From Mixophyes australis (taxonomy: Eukaryota; Chordata; Amphibia; Anura; Limnodynastidae), in assembly GCA_036250195.1 (NCBI GenBank), contig JAVHZZ010000008.1, positions 11,255,434 to 11,319,433 of the forward strand: 64,000 nt of DNA, read 5' to 3'. Every line of letters begins with the position of its first letter. The stretch's first letter is position 1. Made by a program: the position numbers and the translations under genes. Under the pieces are notes generated by a model. The model worked only from the letters and a program-made list of their open reading frames with translations, ran no database searches and had not been told where the DNA came from. This document shows, piece after piece, positions 33,555 through 45,899 of this stretch.

Positions 33555-34329
33555 TTTTTGTCTGCAGAGCGGACGTGAAGGTAAACGCTCACTTGTCTAT
33601 CTTTGGAACTGGCTCTTAAGACTGTGCCTAGTTTTGTGTGCTTGCAGATCCACCTGAAATCCATATGGTGGAAAGGGGGAAACGTTACTTCACAGTTACT
33701 TCACAGCCCATCCTGATAACATTTAAGGATTTTCTTTCATTCTTTTCAACTTTTACGTCTATTCCCTAATATATTGCCTGGTGTACTTTCGTTTAAAGTA
33801 TGTCCTACAGGAGTAATGAGAGTGAGGACTGTCTTCATTACGTGTAACTTTGTGTGTTTTTTTGTAGGGAGCTTTTCTGTAATGGGGAAGTGAATGGTTC
33901 AAAATTCATCACATTATAAATAGAGGGATGAGACAGGATCTCTGGGATTTCAGATAAGTTGGAAAAATCAACTCCTTTTGCTAGGAGAAAAAGGATGTGC
34001 CCCCCTCAACTTAAAATTACCTTCTCCACCCCTTTGACTTAAATAATCTTGTTCGGCAAAACAAGACCTTCTTCACACTCAGCAACAAATGCTCCAAATC
34101 CACAGAAAATCCTCCAATCAGAGATTGAAAATTCTTTTGCTGATAAGCCTTTCTGACATTTAAATTTCTCACTTATATCTAAAATATGTTTCATATATGT
34201 AGTGTAGCAAAGAAGCCTATTTGTCACACCTCTCCAACATTGGGATAGGTAATAACCCTGATAGTCCACAGGAACAGGCTGCAAACAGGGTTAAATTCCT
34301 TCTGGGTCTCCCTTACAGCACATAAACAC
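33555..34329. other. Unassigned sequence
   Basis: No repeat or gene was recognised. A frame at 34,039-34,284 minus has no domain signature. Confidence 0.45.
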
Positions 34330-34603
34330 ACAGGTGCACCACAGGGGTGTAATTGATTTGTTGTTTATGTGATTGGTTTGATGTGCTCGGTTGGAGAATA
34401 AAACACTCTCGTGTGCGACCGATGCCAGAGAGTGCCCGGTGTCTAGACAGAAGGATTGTGTCTAGTCAGAGTTAGGTCGCCTGGTGTCATCCTGACGGAA
34501 AGTGTACTGTTTATCTGTGATGTGAACCATAAAAGCATTGTTTATTCAGCAAGAAACTGTTTGTTTCTGATATCTTCCAGGTGTCAGTGTCACAGTAGCA
34601 ATA
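34330..34603 (+). mobile_element. LTR 3'-end-like remnant
   Basis: AATAAA occurs in GGAGAATAAAACAC and CATAAAAGC about 130 bp later, and the stretch ends near GTGTCAGTGTCACA. This resembles R-U5 of gypsy-type LTRs, but the left edge and class are not determined and there is no target duplication. Confidence 0.3.
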
Positions 34604-34820
34604 ATACCTTGTGAATAAAATGCATGGTTTCCTACGGCCAACCATTGCCATCATAGGTGTGGATATATACCAGCATGACTAATAAAGTAATGTCCATCCT
34701 CTCAAGTTCCATACTTCTTTGAATGATGATAACCCATTTTATTTGAATGCAGGTTCCTAAGGAACATTTACTAAAGACAACTATGGGTTGACAGGGTGGG
34801 AGACGCTAGTTTTTGTAGAA

Positions 34821-34934
34821 GCATGGCGTCCACCAATCAATACAGGTTCTGAGGGATACTGTAGATGACGATAGGATCGCAAGTAATGCCTTCTTCCAAC
34901 TGATCCACCGTATTGATTGGTGGATGCTGTTGAT
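34821..34934. repeat. Small foldback
   Basis: GCATGGCGTCCACCAATCAA plus TAC at the left pairs with GTATTGATTGGTGGATGCTG at the right, enclosing about 70 bp. It is a MITE-like structure without a readable target duplication. Confidence 0.65.
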
Positions 34935-36206
34935 TGTGAATCACGTTTTACCTCTCACATTGACCCGCGTCGGCTCTATCACTTTGGTTGGCCAACTTGC
35001 TCAGAACAATACACAAGCAGATGGCTAACGCTCTCCTAACAGCAGAAACAGAGGCCATCAGCTTTGGGCATTGTATAACAGGCTCTTACTATAGTTCTCT
35101 TTGGCAACAAGTCTTGGGAATGGGTAGAAACACAAGAAGGTAAAAGAGACGAGAGTGAGAAAGGAGGACTTATAATTTCTTTCTAAAATGACCAGGAACC
35201 CATCCTCTCAAACAGACTTGCCACATTTATAGACACCAATAGACAGGGGCAGGTCCTACAGTGGGCTACCTTGGGCTGCATCACTGGGCCACCTGTTTAT
35301 TTTCCTTTAATATGTTCCTAACGGGCTGCTGAGTCGAGTTTAGCCCCCTCGGACTAAAATTTGCCAGCGCTCCCCTGCTAATAGAGGTGAGAATTTCTGA
35401 GTAGTTTATCCACACTGATATACAGTGTAAGTATACTAAATAAGTTTCTATAAACCAATAATAGAAATCAATTTGAAAAATGACCTGCAACACACGCCAC
35501 AGTCCTCAGAGACAGGATATAGCCAAGCCAGTGCTATGTAATTATGTACTTTGCAGCCTCTGGGCAAAAAAATGCCTGCAAATGTCTAAATGTCTTGTGA
35601 ATAAATGTGTATTCCTATAGCCAAATACTGGTTTCAGATGGTCTTGTAGTTTTAAAACATGTCTACATGATTTAAAAGAAATCGAAAAAATGTTACTGTC
35701 TCTTTAAGTTAAACATAAAAATTCTTGTAACAAAAGTCCAATATATACATTACATCTCATTTTCCATTCAAAATTTTGCTGTTATTTTGTCATTCTCATT
35801 ATGCAGATTACTTAGTGAGCACTAGACAAAATCTCCTTGGCTATGCACCCAGTTATGGCACACTAAAGGATGTAAACATCATTATAGATTCTATTCCTAG
35901 AGCCATACTAGATAGACATAAGTGCTCTATAACTAGCAGTTAACAGAACTAACAAAGAGAATGCATAAAATAAATTATAAGAGAATGATATCAACAAACA
36001 ATGGTACAATAATGTAGCTACTGTTTATTTCTTGGAAAGCTATTATAAGTACTGATCTCTATGGAAATAATGTATATAAGCTCCTTCAGTCATATTATTT
36101 ATTTTGCACTAGCATTTTCCCACAAGGCTGTACATAGAGTATGTCACATACAAACACATTCTGATTTATACAAAATTTTGGTTTAGCTAAGTCATTGCAA
36201 GAACAT
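34935..36206. other. Unassigned sequence
   Basis: No gene or repeat was recognised. Confidence 0.5.
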
Positions 36207-36528
36207 CATCATCATTTATTTATATAGCGCCACTAGTTCCACAGCGCTGTACAGAGAACTCACTCACATCAGGCCCTGCCCCAATGGAGCTTACAGTCTA
36301 AATTCCCTAACACACACACACAGACTAGGGTCAATTTGATAGCAGCGAATTAGCCTACTAGTATGTTTTTGGTGTGTGGGAGGAAACCAGAGCACCCGGA
36401 GGAAACCCACACAAACACGGGGAGAACATACAAACTCCACACAGATAAGGTCATGGTCAGGAATCAAACTCATGACCCCAGTGCTGTGAGGCAGAAGTGC
36501 TAACCAGTGAGCCTCAGTGCTGCACATA
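36207..36528 (-). mobile_element. V-SINE-like SINE with 8-bp target duplication
   Basis: It is flanked by AAGAACAT at 36,199-36,206 and 36,529-36,536. On the minus strand it has tRNA-like A and B boxes (GGCTCACTGGTTAGC, TGAGTTTGATTCC), the conserved centre, and a tail ending GGCGCTATATAAATAAATG then (ATG)n. The overlapping 81-residue minus frame (36,291-36,536) is SINE-derived. Confidence 0.9.
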
Positions 36529-36830
36529 AAGAACATGTTTTTTTTTTATCAATTCTTTGATGATTCAAAGAAAAATAAATAATTCTTTATCTTATCTTTG
36601 ATTTGATGATGTAGTAAATGACACAATTATTTGTTAAAATTAAAAATGTGTTAAAATGTGCAAAGCTATATTACCCATATGCGTTAAGGAACTTTTGATT
36701 GCTAGTAAAACAAATCCTTTATTGTTTATAAACTATCAGGCTTAGTTGCTTGTGTAAAATATGGTTACAGAACAATATGCAACATTGAAATGTATGCATT
36801 GTAATACAATGACTCTCAACTAATGGATTT
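36529..36830. other. Unassigned AT-rich sequence
   Basis: Nothing recognised. Confidence 0.5.
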
Positions 36831-37024
36831 TGCTTGAAGAGGGGGAGCTGCGTGCACCTAACAGTAGTGCACGCAGCATTGCCCATGTATATTATGGGGA
36901 TAGGAAGAGTTGGAGAGCAGCCAAGCACTGTCTAAAATTATAGCCACACCCCCATGCATGCTGGTCACGCCGACTGGCGGCGTGGTGTGGAAACCCCCCT
37001 CTACAAATCCTGTGTTTGCGCCTG
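36831..37024 (-). mobile_element. Truncated copy of the CAGGGGCAAACGCAGG hAT-like element
   Basis: It matches the 44,523-44,831 copy from the GAGCTGCGTGCACCTAACAG block through CTACAAATCCTG to a GTTTGCGCCTG end, lacking about 90 bp of the other end. Confidence 0.75.
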
Positions 37025-37110
37025 AGTCCTGTCCACTCCTAACTCTGAATCTTCTTTATTATTCTGCCTCTTCCTTTTTCTGCTTTGTAGGGCTGAAAAG
37101 TAAAATTAAA

Positions 37111-37285
37111 GGCTAGATTTAATAAACTGCGGGTTTGAAAAAGTGGAGATGTTGCCTATAGCAACCAATCAGATTCTAGCTATCATTTTGTAGAATGTAC
37201 TAAATAAATGATAGCTGGAATCTGATTGGTTGCTATAGGCAACATCTCCACTTTTTCAAACCCGCAGTTTAGTAAATATACCCCT
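37111..37285. mobile_element. Palindromic MITE, high-identity copy
   Basis: The arms run GGCTAGATTTAATAAACTGC to GCAGTTTAGTAAATATACCCC. AAAAAGTGGAGATGTTGCC and AGCAACCAATCAGATTCTAG pair exactly with the right arm. The short spacer lies around AGAATGTACTAAATAAATGA. Confidence 0.87.
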
Positions 37286-38570
37286 AAAACATGTTTCAGG
37301 AGTTCCACTACCCCCTTCCCATGCAATAATATCAGTCATTAGCCTAGGAGCCAACCATGACCTGTGACCTATCTGTCTGTCAATATAACTGTCTATTTGC
37401 AGCACAAGTGATCCACTACAACTGAGATTGAGATCAAGAGACTTTCATCCCTCCATGAAGTCGAAAAGAGAAAATAACGCTGATCTGGGCAAATTCATTT
37501 CTCTTTAATGACAAAAATGTTTCATTAATGATTCCGAGTTATTCAAATCAATAAAACAGTATTCCAGTCTTTTTTTGCAGGTACAAAGTCATGTCATTAA
37601 TATTTAACACTGAGTTCTGATGTCATAATTTCACCTTGCATTAGGATAACCTGAGTATGATAAGAAATAATACATCCCTTACTGTAAATTATTATGATAT
37701 TAGAATTCTTTTTCAATTTGTTACTTGACCTAAAATCTTGTGTATTATATGGTGGCAGAACTCTAATATTCCTGTAATTTACAATAAGGAATATATTATC
37801 ACCTATATTATATATTTACAGATGACTAAGAGCAATCATCTATATAATTATTATAGAAAATGATGTACTATACATGACCCCAGTGTCCTGGTAAAAAAAA
37901 GAGACAAAAAAAAATGTATTCCGCATGAATTTTGTATGAGCTCTGGACTCCTCCAGCTTATAAATCTTATATGTGGTTATGAATCTTGCACTCGATGTGT
38001 TCATTTTTACAAGGATCCTGCTCTGTTTTCCATTCTGTTCCACATTTTTATAACCTGCTAGAGAGGCGAATAGCAGCAGAGAACTGATTGTAGTATTTTA
38101 GGAAAACCTAAATTTGTCCCTCCCCTGGGACGTTGTCTCTGTCCACAGTTTAATGGAGACATAAGAATAATGTATTTCTGTAGGTTCGTACGTTCATAGT
38201 CCGAGGTGCAGAGAAGATGCAGACGATTCGCACGGGGCGGTCACAAATATTCACTTTACATATTTAATCATTCCTATTTGATGTGGTTTTGAAAACTCCT
38301 GACCTAAATCATAAGTTGACAATCATTCTTAAAGGGATAGCAATAAAAATAATAAAAGATAATTACTCGATATCAGCAAATAACTGTATTCTGTAACTGC
38401 TACTACTAAGTATACTAGTATCATAAAATGTTTTTTTCGGTACTGACATCTTAATTTCAGGTACACCAGTTTGTATTACAAACTGGCTGAACCTGGCTCA
38501 GCAGTATGATCATTTTTAAATTGGGCTATACATGTGGGTGGCTAGATTGGACAGATCTGGGGTATATTTA
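37286..38570. other. Unassigned AT-rich sequence
   Basis: No gene or repeat was recognised. Confidence 0.5.
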
Positions 38571-38706
38571 CTAAACTGCGGGTTTGAAAAAGTGGAGATG
38601 TTGCAGCAACCAATCAGATTCTAGCTGTCAATTTGTAGAATGCACTAAATAAATGATAACTGGAATGTGATTGGTTGCTATAGGCAGCCTCTCCACTTTT
38701 TTTTTT
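38571..38706. mobile_element. Palindromic MITE, right end lost
   Basis: It starts GGGTATATTTACTAAACTGC and follows the 37,111 copy, with a small deletion (GTTGC-AGCAACC). It stops after CTCTCCACTTTTT, without the CCCGCAGTTTAG terminus. Confidence 0.75.
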
Positions 38707-39014
38707 GGTGTTTGGTGCACAGCCTGAATGGTCAATTAAAACAGAGACCTGTTAGTGCAAGTTGAACAACATACAGAGCACTTATTTGCTGATTATCCTG
38801 CCTGAAAATGATCCAATTTTTATCAGATCAATCCTGTGCTTGCACATAGATTTGGGGCCAAATGTGTAGCTAAAGGGCCAATTTGCTGATATGTTATTGG
38901 TGTGTGTGTAGCCATCTGTATTGTCTGTGTAAAGGCCTATATCACACCATTGATTTTATTATAGATATGCGTTTCCACATGTCCCAGTATATCTGGTTGA
39001 ACATATTATATATA

Positions 39015-39157
39015 GATAGTAAGCTTTCAGGCTGGGACCTCTTACCTCTCTGTCTGTCTGTATTACCCAGTATTGTTTATTACTCTGTTTGTTCCCAATT
39101 GTATAGCGCTATAGAATTTGCAGTACTATATAAATAAATGTTGATAATGATGATGAT
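39015..39157 (+). mobile_element. LINE 3' tail (L2/CR1-like)
   Basis: AGTAAGCTTTCAGGCTGGGA, CTGTCTGTCTGTATTACCCA, GTATAGCGCTATAGAATTTG and TATATAAATAAATG with a GATGAT tail form the usual 3' end of vertebrate L2/CR1-type LINEs and the SINEs that borrow their machinery. The copy is 5'-truncated. Confidence 0.65.
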
Positions 39158-39908
39158 ATAATACCTTTGGATCCCCAGAGAGGTGTGGCCTATCAGGGTG
39201 TGGGAGTGACTCCATGGTTGGGGGAATGATGGGTGTAGTTTGTAATGCTCCAATTGACTATATTGACGCGTTTCTCCGCCCCTTCAATGGGCAGTTTCAT
39301 CAGAGGTCAGGAAGACGCCAGCAAGCTCAGAAACACCTTAAGTTTTTTCCCTGTTTCATATATACACGTTTATTTGGGACAATACAATCCATTGGAACAA
39401 TACATTCTTTTTGCACTTTATGCTGACAACGAGATTTAATCTCAGGGACTCTAATATGACACCCGGAGTTATTATCAATCCCTGTAAGGTATCAGATGAC
39501 TTTTTATTGAAGAGGAGGCGATTCTGCACACAACGTGCGCTTGGGCTCCTTGATTATAGTTCATTATTGCTGGACTTATTACTTATTTGAGGTCACTATT
39601 GTGGTTGTATTTATAATATCTTTATACCTAGCGGCATTCAACCGGACTTTCTCCTATATTGGTTATTGAGTCTTTTTTAAGCTGCCATTAGCAGTGCTTT
39701 ATCTATATCTGCAATTGTATGGATAATAGGTGGTACTCCATAAACTTTCTGAGCGTTCTATGAGTATTTTATTTATAATAAATATGTTGTTTTAAGATTT
39801 ACCAGCTCCAACACGTTCTTTTTTTCCTACTTTTGCATATATGTTTATTAAAATACAGCTTAAAATTTAAACATAGACTTAATTCTCAGTGACTATTTTG
39901 CTGTTTCT

Positions 39909-39940
<32 letters not shown>

Positions 39941-40695
39941 GTAATAACATAATAATCCTTGAAGCAGGCTCACCACTCAGATTTTGATGGTTTCTGACCT
40001 TTGTATTTATATGCAGAGGTGATGAAAATCACGTCTCACGCAGGCTGATGTATGCTCACAAGGGTCACTGCCATCTTGCAGCAATCTTTTGGACATCAAG
40101 TTAGCTAATTCATTATACGATCTACAAATCTAGATGTTAAAGATGATTTTCTGATAAAAGTCTAGTACGACGACTCACACCCCCAGAAATGTTGCTTTGC
40201 ACCCCTGGTTAAGAAACACGGGTTTAAAATAAGAACATATTTTGAATTTGATTTCACAGACTGCTTTCCAGACTTGCAGGTTTCTCCTGTGAGATGTAGG
40301 ATTTGTTCTGACATGTTAGCTCTTGTGTTGCAGTAAATAGGTGCTTCAGCGGTAGTAATATCACTTGACATGCAGCTCAGACAGTGACACAAATCCCACA
40401 GTCTCCCGGCAGAAAGCATTCTGGGAGGGATTGCCTACTGAGAATTTTTAAGAGTTTTGGCAAACGGTGAACGCTTTATATAAATATGTGCGCACAAACA
40501 AATACATGCACATAGCGTACAATGTGTGCTCACGTGTTCGATAATTTCACTGAGCTTTATTTCAATTACTTGTTACTTTTTCTACTGAAAAAAAAAGTTC
40601 CAATGTTCCGAGGGTGAAAATTCATAACTCGGTACCTTCTATAGTTGTTTCCAAAAACATTTTTCTGGCACTAAAACGTATATAATTTCACTCCA
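39158..40695. other. Unassigned sequence with (TAA)n
   Basis: A (TAA)n run lies at 39,911-39,941. Otherwise nothing was recognised; frames at 39,214-39,439 and 40,162-40,419 are short and unsupported. Confidence 0.5.
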
Positions 40696-40891
40696 AGGTC
40701 TAAATGTATCAAGCTACGAGTTTCCGTCGAGTTTGAAAAGTGGAGGTGTTGCCTATAGCAACCAATCAGATTCTAGCTGTCATTTTGTAGAATATACTAG
40801 ATAAATGATAACTAGAATCTGATTGGTTGCTATAGGCAACATCTCCACTTTTCAAACCCGTTGGAAATTCGCAGCTTGATACATTTACCCC
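40696..40891. mobile_element. Palindromic MITE (TAAATGTATCAA ends)
   Basis: The ends GGTCTAAATGTATCAAGCT and AGCTTGATACATTTACCCC are inverted. The core AGCAACCAATCAGATTCTAG is shared with the TTTACTAAA-ended family, and the termini are of the kind seen in the 8,613 foldback. Confidence 0.83.
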
Positions 40892-41251
40892 GAAGACAAT
40901 GAATAAGTTTCGGTCTGAACGGAACCTTGGAGCTGATCTTTTTCTGCAGAGAATTATATCAATTATAAAATCATATTTTATATTATTTTTGTAATGCTCT
41001 GTAGAAAATTAATAAATTGGGACAAACTCCACCGGCTTATATGACACCGTTAACTTTGAAAGTAATTAAGGGTAAAACAATCATAAACAGAAGTTCCACC
41101 TCAAGTAACCAGCTTCTGTTTTTACAGGGTAACGTGCAAGCAGGAATCTGAGAACCGTGCTAATTTATGACAGGCAAATCCTGTGGGCGCTGCACAAAAG
41201 AGGCATCTAATGCTTCACTGTCCCTAATTTTATGCTGCGCATGTGCTCCTA

Positions 41252-41428
41252 AGGGCTAGATTTACTAAACTGCGGGTTTGAAAAAGTGGAGATGTTGCCT
41301 ATAGCAACCAATCAGATTCTAGTTATCATTTATTTAGTACATTCTACAAAATGGCAGCTAGAATCTGATTGGTTGCTATAGGCAACATCTCCACTTTTTC
41401 AAACCCACTGTTTAGTAAACATACCCCT
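41252..41428. mobile_element. Palindromic MITE, high-identity copy
   Basis: The ends AGGGCTAGATTTACTAAACT and AGTAAACATACCCCT are inverted. The inner arms are nearly identical to the 37,111 copy, but the spacer is inverted (AGTTATCATTTATTTAGTAC here against AGCTATCATTTTGTAGAATG there). The flanks CTAA and CCTAAC make the exact duplication ambiguous. Confidence 0.87.
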
Positions 41429-41489
41429 AACTGTGCCGATATGCTCCCAACAGTCCCTGTTTTTGTGGGACTGTCCTGATTGTGGCATT

Positions 41490-41811
41490 GGGCCTGATTC
41501 ATTAAGGAAAGTTAAGCAAAATGAAGTTAGTAAGGCAAAACCATGTTGCATTGGAGGGGGAGGTAAATTTAAAATGTAATGGCAGATTTATAGTTGGGGT
41601 AGGGCATGTCCTAGATCAACTTTAAATTTCACTGTAAAAATAAAGCTATCAAGTATTTGTGTGCTACATAAAAAAACATACAGTATTTTCCTTATGTGCA
41701 AAGTAATAAACTAATTTACACCCCTTGCATTGCAACATGGTTTTGTCCAGAAAACACGAGTAAGAAAACGTCCTCAATTTTTTGCTTAACTTTCCTTAAT
41801 GAATCATGCCC
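41490..41811. mobile_element. PIF/Harbinger-like MITE, 3-bp target duplication
   Basis: The terminal repeats GGGCCTGATTCATTAAGG and CCTTAATGAATCATGCCC extend inward over 30 bp (AAAGTTAAGCAAA). The flanks are ATT (41,487-41,489) and ATT (41,812-41,814). A 3-bp duplication with GGGCC-type ends is the PIF/Harbinger pattern. Confidence 0.82.
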
Positions 41812-42326
41812 ATTGTGTTAATGTGGATATGGTTTGATCGAATCTGGGCTTGTTGTGGAAGATGTTAGAGTGATTTGGGTGCCTAATGGGTGGGGCTTAA
41901 TTGTGTCCTGATCTTGCTTTTTAAATGTTGGGAAGTAAGCAACTGACATTTTGACTTCTCCATTTGACGCCCCTGTTTATTACATGGGAGGAAGAGGGAG
42001 GAATATATTAAGAGGCAGTAGCTGTACAAAAGTGGACAACCCATTTAAAGGAATTCTAATTTGTGTGTTTGCTGGAAATAGGGACAAAATAAAAAATACG
42101 CCTAAGAAATCCAAACATATATTAATATAAATGTGAACAAGCCACTTTGTGCCGCTTAATGCACACCCCTGGCTTAATGTTCTGGGAGGAGCCCAGTAGC
42201 TTTCTGGTACTTGCTGTTCATTATTTGGGGAAGCTGAATGCTGGAACCCAATGTACATACTGTATGTCCTCCTACTCTCAGTACTGTAACACCACAGCTG
42301 CCAAATGTCCCAACTTTCCAGAGATA

Positions 42327-42660
42327 GGGCCTGATTCATTAAGGATCTTAACTTGAGAAACTTCTTATTTCAGTCTCCTGGACAAAACCATGTTACAATG
42401 CAAGGGGTGCAAATTAGTATTCTGTTTTGCACATAAGTTAAATACTGACTGTTTTTTCATGTAGCACACAAATACTTGATAGCTTATTTGTACACTGAAA
42501 TTTAAAGTTGATATTTGTGTGCTACATGAAAAAAACAGTCAGTATTTAACTTATGTGCAAAACAGAAAACTAATTTGCACCCCTTGCATTGTAACATGGT
42601 TTTGTCCAGGAGACTGAAATAAGAAGTTTCTCAAGTTAAGATCCTTAATGAATCAGACAC
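42327..42660. mobile_element. PIF/Harbinger-like MITE with long inverted arms
   Basis: The left end GGGCCTGATTCATTAAGG is mirrored by CCTTAATGAATCAGACAC. Inverted pairing continues through ACAAAACCATGTTACAATGC and GTAGCACACAAATA over most of the element. The flanks ATA (42,324-42,326) and ATA (42,661-42,663) match. It is related to the 41,490 element by its ACAAAACCATGTT and TGCACCCCTTGCATTG blocks. Confidence 0.87.
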
Positions 42661-42892
42661 ATAGTCCCTATTTTTCATTATTGACAATATAACATTTTTT
42701 TCTGTGTGTTAGATGCAACTCTTACTATTTATTCCTGCCCGATAACATTATTTTTGGGGGGGGAGTAGCATTTGAAATGCAAAATTGTGTGTACTACTCA
42801 AAACCAGTAAATGTGACATGATAGGAATTGTTGTCGTCGAGTATCCGCCACATCACATGGTTGGATACATCGCTCAGCAGTCAGGTGTCTCT

Positions 42893-43345
42893 ATTATTAT
42901 TATTATTGTTTATTTGTAAGGCGCCACAAGGTTTCCGCAGCGCCGTACATGGTACAAACAGTAGACTATACAGGGTAAGACAGTACAGAACAATAAACAC
43001 AAAGTACCAGTACTTCAGAAACTCCAAGCAGGCAGATACAGTAGAGACGGAGCGGAAGAACAGGTATGGAGACAGGAGGGAAGATGGGCCCTGCTCATAC
43101 GAGCTTACATCCTAAGGGAGGGTAAACAGAATCAGGTACATAAGGGAGCCAGTGAAGCAACGGGGAGAGAGAAAGGGGGCAGAGGAGAACCAGAAGAGGT
43201 GAGAGGTTAAGTGGGTGGTTGGTAGGCCTTAAGGAACAGGTGAGCTTTAAGAGCCCGCTTGAAGGAGCACAGATTGGGTGAGAGACGAATGGAGCGAGGG
43301 AGGTCGTTCCAGTGAAGGGGGCAGGACGGGAGGGACTCTAGAAAA
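42893..43345 (-). mobile_element. LINE 3' end (L2/CR1-like), minus strand
   Basis: On the minus strand the translation includes HWNDLPRSIRLSPNLCSFKR then ALKAHLFLKAYQ before a stop. This is the WNxLPxxIR...SFKxxLKxHLF ending of LINE ORF2 proteins. The 3' UTR ends TGGCGCCTTACAAATAAACA and (ATA)n. It is heavily 5'-truncated. A plus-strand frame at 42,828-43,115 is spurious. Confidence 0.8.
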
Positions 43346-44522
43346 TATGTTAAAATGCTGGCAACTATATAATTCATCTACCTAACCTTTGTATGTATGA
43401 AGATGATGTTCTTTATTTATCTGCCGCTGTTCCACTAAAGAACATAGGATATTTAATACTTATTTAAGCACTTTATTTTTCCATTCTCACTATATACACA
43501 ACTATTATCGCTCACCATGAATTGACATATTTACTTTTCTAAGTATTCATCTTACCACTAATTAGGTGATAAGTTTGCAGCACACGCTGCAGTGTTGTCA
43601 TTGAGCAAATTGATCCGGGCAGATTACTTTCAGCATCTCTAGGGACTGTTGGTGCATCTGAAGATGACCACACACAAGACAATAGCCGTCATCTCCGATG
43701 GTAGTTACCTATATGCCCAATAATATCCTGTTGAGTTACACAGGATCATTATCGACTTTGCTAGGACCGTTCAGGGCAGAGCATTTCAATTATTTTATGT
43801 TGATTTTATTTTTTTTTTTTATTTTCTTTCTTTTCATTTCTTGCAACTTTGTCTTGACAGCCACTTATTTGTTTCCAGAGAAAATAATGGAGAAGGAGAA
43901 AGCGCTGGTTAGAGGGGCAAGGGCCCGCGGGCAGGCATGTAGAATGGGCACATGTAGATAGGCTATAGGTCGTTGCAGTGAATGGTGCCTTACCTCCCAA
44001 CAGTCCTGAATTTGGCGCTATAGTCCAGATTCATGGACTTTTTCAATAGGTGGGGGTTTACATTAAAGTGGCTGGGGTTTTAGCCCAAAGAGGGCATGGA
44101 GTTTGGGCAGATTGGGGATGTTAATTATCCTGTCCTGATTCAGATGTCTAAATGTTTGGAAGTATGGGTAAGGATTGAGTGGAGAATAGATGAATCTTCT
44201 GACAGACGTCTGATTATATTAGCTGTTAATCGCTCGATATATTCAGATTTTTTGCTGTTATACAAATTTGTAAACATGAGTGAAGTTTTGTGAAGATGTT
44301 CACACAATGTTGGCGTTAAATGACAACATCGGAGCTTAAATTCATCTTCAGACATAAGTCCTTTTGCTTGCGCCAGTACGAGAATGCAACTGCATGCTTT
44401 CATGCCCAAATACAGGAGTAAGTGCCGACTGATAGTGACTACACGTATGCATGCTAGAGAATGTGTTTGCAAGACAGACTATAAAAATGCATTTTATGTA
44501 CAGCATGCATTAAGAACATCAT
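43346..44522. other. Unassigned sequence
   Basis: No repeat or gene was recognised. A poly-T run occurs near 43,808. Confidence 0.5.
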
Positions 44523-44831
44523 CAGCAAACCGAGGAGGGGGGGGGGGGGGGGTGCCTAATGCCTGGAAACCCCCCGCCAAACCTAGGGCACTGTATAATT
44601 GAGGTGACTGGATCCTGCCCCTGCTTCACACAGCTCTGCTTGAAAAGGGAGAGCTGCGTGCACCTAACAGTAGTACACGCAGCATTGCCCATGTATATTA
44701 TGGGGAGAGGAAAGAGTTGGAGAGCAGCCAAGCACTGTCTAATATTAAAGCCACGCCCCCATACATGCTGGTCACGCCCACTGGTGGCGTGGTGTGGAAA
44801 CCCCCCTCTACAAATCCTGCATTTGCCCCTG
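44523..44831 (-). mobile_element. hAT-like element, intact copy of the 6,638 family
   Basis: The ends CAGCAAACCGAGGAGG and CTGCATTTGCCCCTG are inverted. The flanks AACATCAT (44,515-44,522) and AACATCCT (44,832-44,839) match at 7 of 8. A long G run occurs near the left end. In this orientation it is the inverse of 6,638-6,935. Frames at 44,522-44,876 on both strands are element-derived. Confidence 0.85.
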
Positions 44832-45039
44832 AACATCCTGATTTATGTGTTTCATGTACAAAAAGTGAAAAAATAAATTGTTTTTAAACATATATTTTTA
44901 TCAATGATTATAATATTAAGAGTTGTTCATTAATTTTTTTTAAAAAGTTTTCTTTACATGTGTTCTGATGGGACTTTATATTGTACATATGCATGTATGT
45001 ATCCTGCAGTTTGCTGTGTCTGTCTACATGTGGGAAGTA

Positions 45040-45176
45040 ACTATAGTCATAGGTACTGACACTCAGATTCAAACGGAAACGTTTAGTGAGATCCGCTTGT
45101 ATTTAGATACAGGTGTATGTGCGCTTTTATAAACACAAGTTGCGTTTACATTGCGTTCATAGATGAATCAGGCCCT
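45040..45176. mobile_element. Right-end fragment of a GGGCCTGATTCAT element
   Basis: It ends ATAGATGAATCAGGCCC with a short G/T-rich subterminal stretch containing GCGTTTACATTGCG. The left end was not found. Confidence 0.45.
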
Positions 45177-45899
45177 GTATCTTTAAATCATGTCACCTCT
45201 GCATGCAAAACCTTTGTTGACAGATGTCATGGAGGAGTAAGAAGTTAGAGCTGGGCACTTGAGCGAAATATCTGCGAAATATACTGCTCTGGGCCAGAAT
45301 CTCCAGGAAGGGGGGGTTGGGCAGCCAACTGGTTGTGTTTTTATGTTAAATTGCAACGATAACTGAGTTTTTTAGAAATGGGGCCAGAAGTAGGCCCTTT
45401 GCACTGCAACTTGTGAGGACTTCATGTATACTTTACAAACATTCTACTATTGTGACATCATGTTGTTGCTTTAGCATTGATATAAAAATGATTTGCATGT
45501 GTGGTATAGTATACAAAACACCAATACAAGCTATTATGCTGATTTATGTGAGGGGTACAAGGGCATCCTTTCAGTTACCCCCCCCCCCCCCCCTCAGGCT
45601 GCAGAATGGTGAGACCCCCCCTCTGTCCCCACCTGTTTCCATGTGTACCTCAGACCCTCCCTATTTATTTTGCATTGCTATGTTTAATATGTTATCCCCT
45701 ATTTGCAAGCTTGTGTGAACCTATTCTAAAATAATTTCTTTTAATGCTGATTAATACTTCTTATGTGTTCCTGGAGTGTGTATACATTTAAGGGGGGGGG
45801 GGGGGTGCATATATGGGGGTACAGCCCACTTGCCATCTCTCAGTAGTTACATTGTGACACAGTGTAGCCCCCACACAGGGCTCTGGAGCTGGCTCTATG
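45177..45899. other. Unassigned sequence with homopolymer C and G runs
   Basis: A C run lies at about 45,578-45,594 and a G run at about 45,792-45,805. No gene is seen. The stretch leads into the CpG-rich island. Confidence 0.5.

Noticed and set aside
45578..45805. Long C and G runs as a structured G-quadruplex regulatory pair.
   Set aside because: They are single homopolymer runs of the kind often produced by slippage or assembly error; no repeated G-tract arrangement is present.
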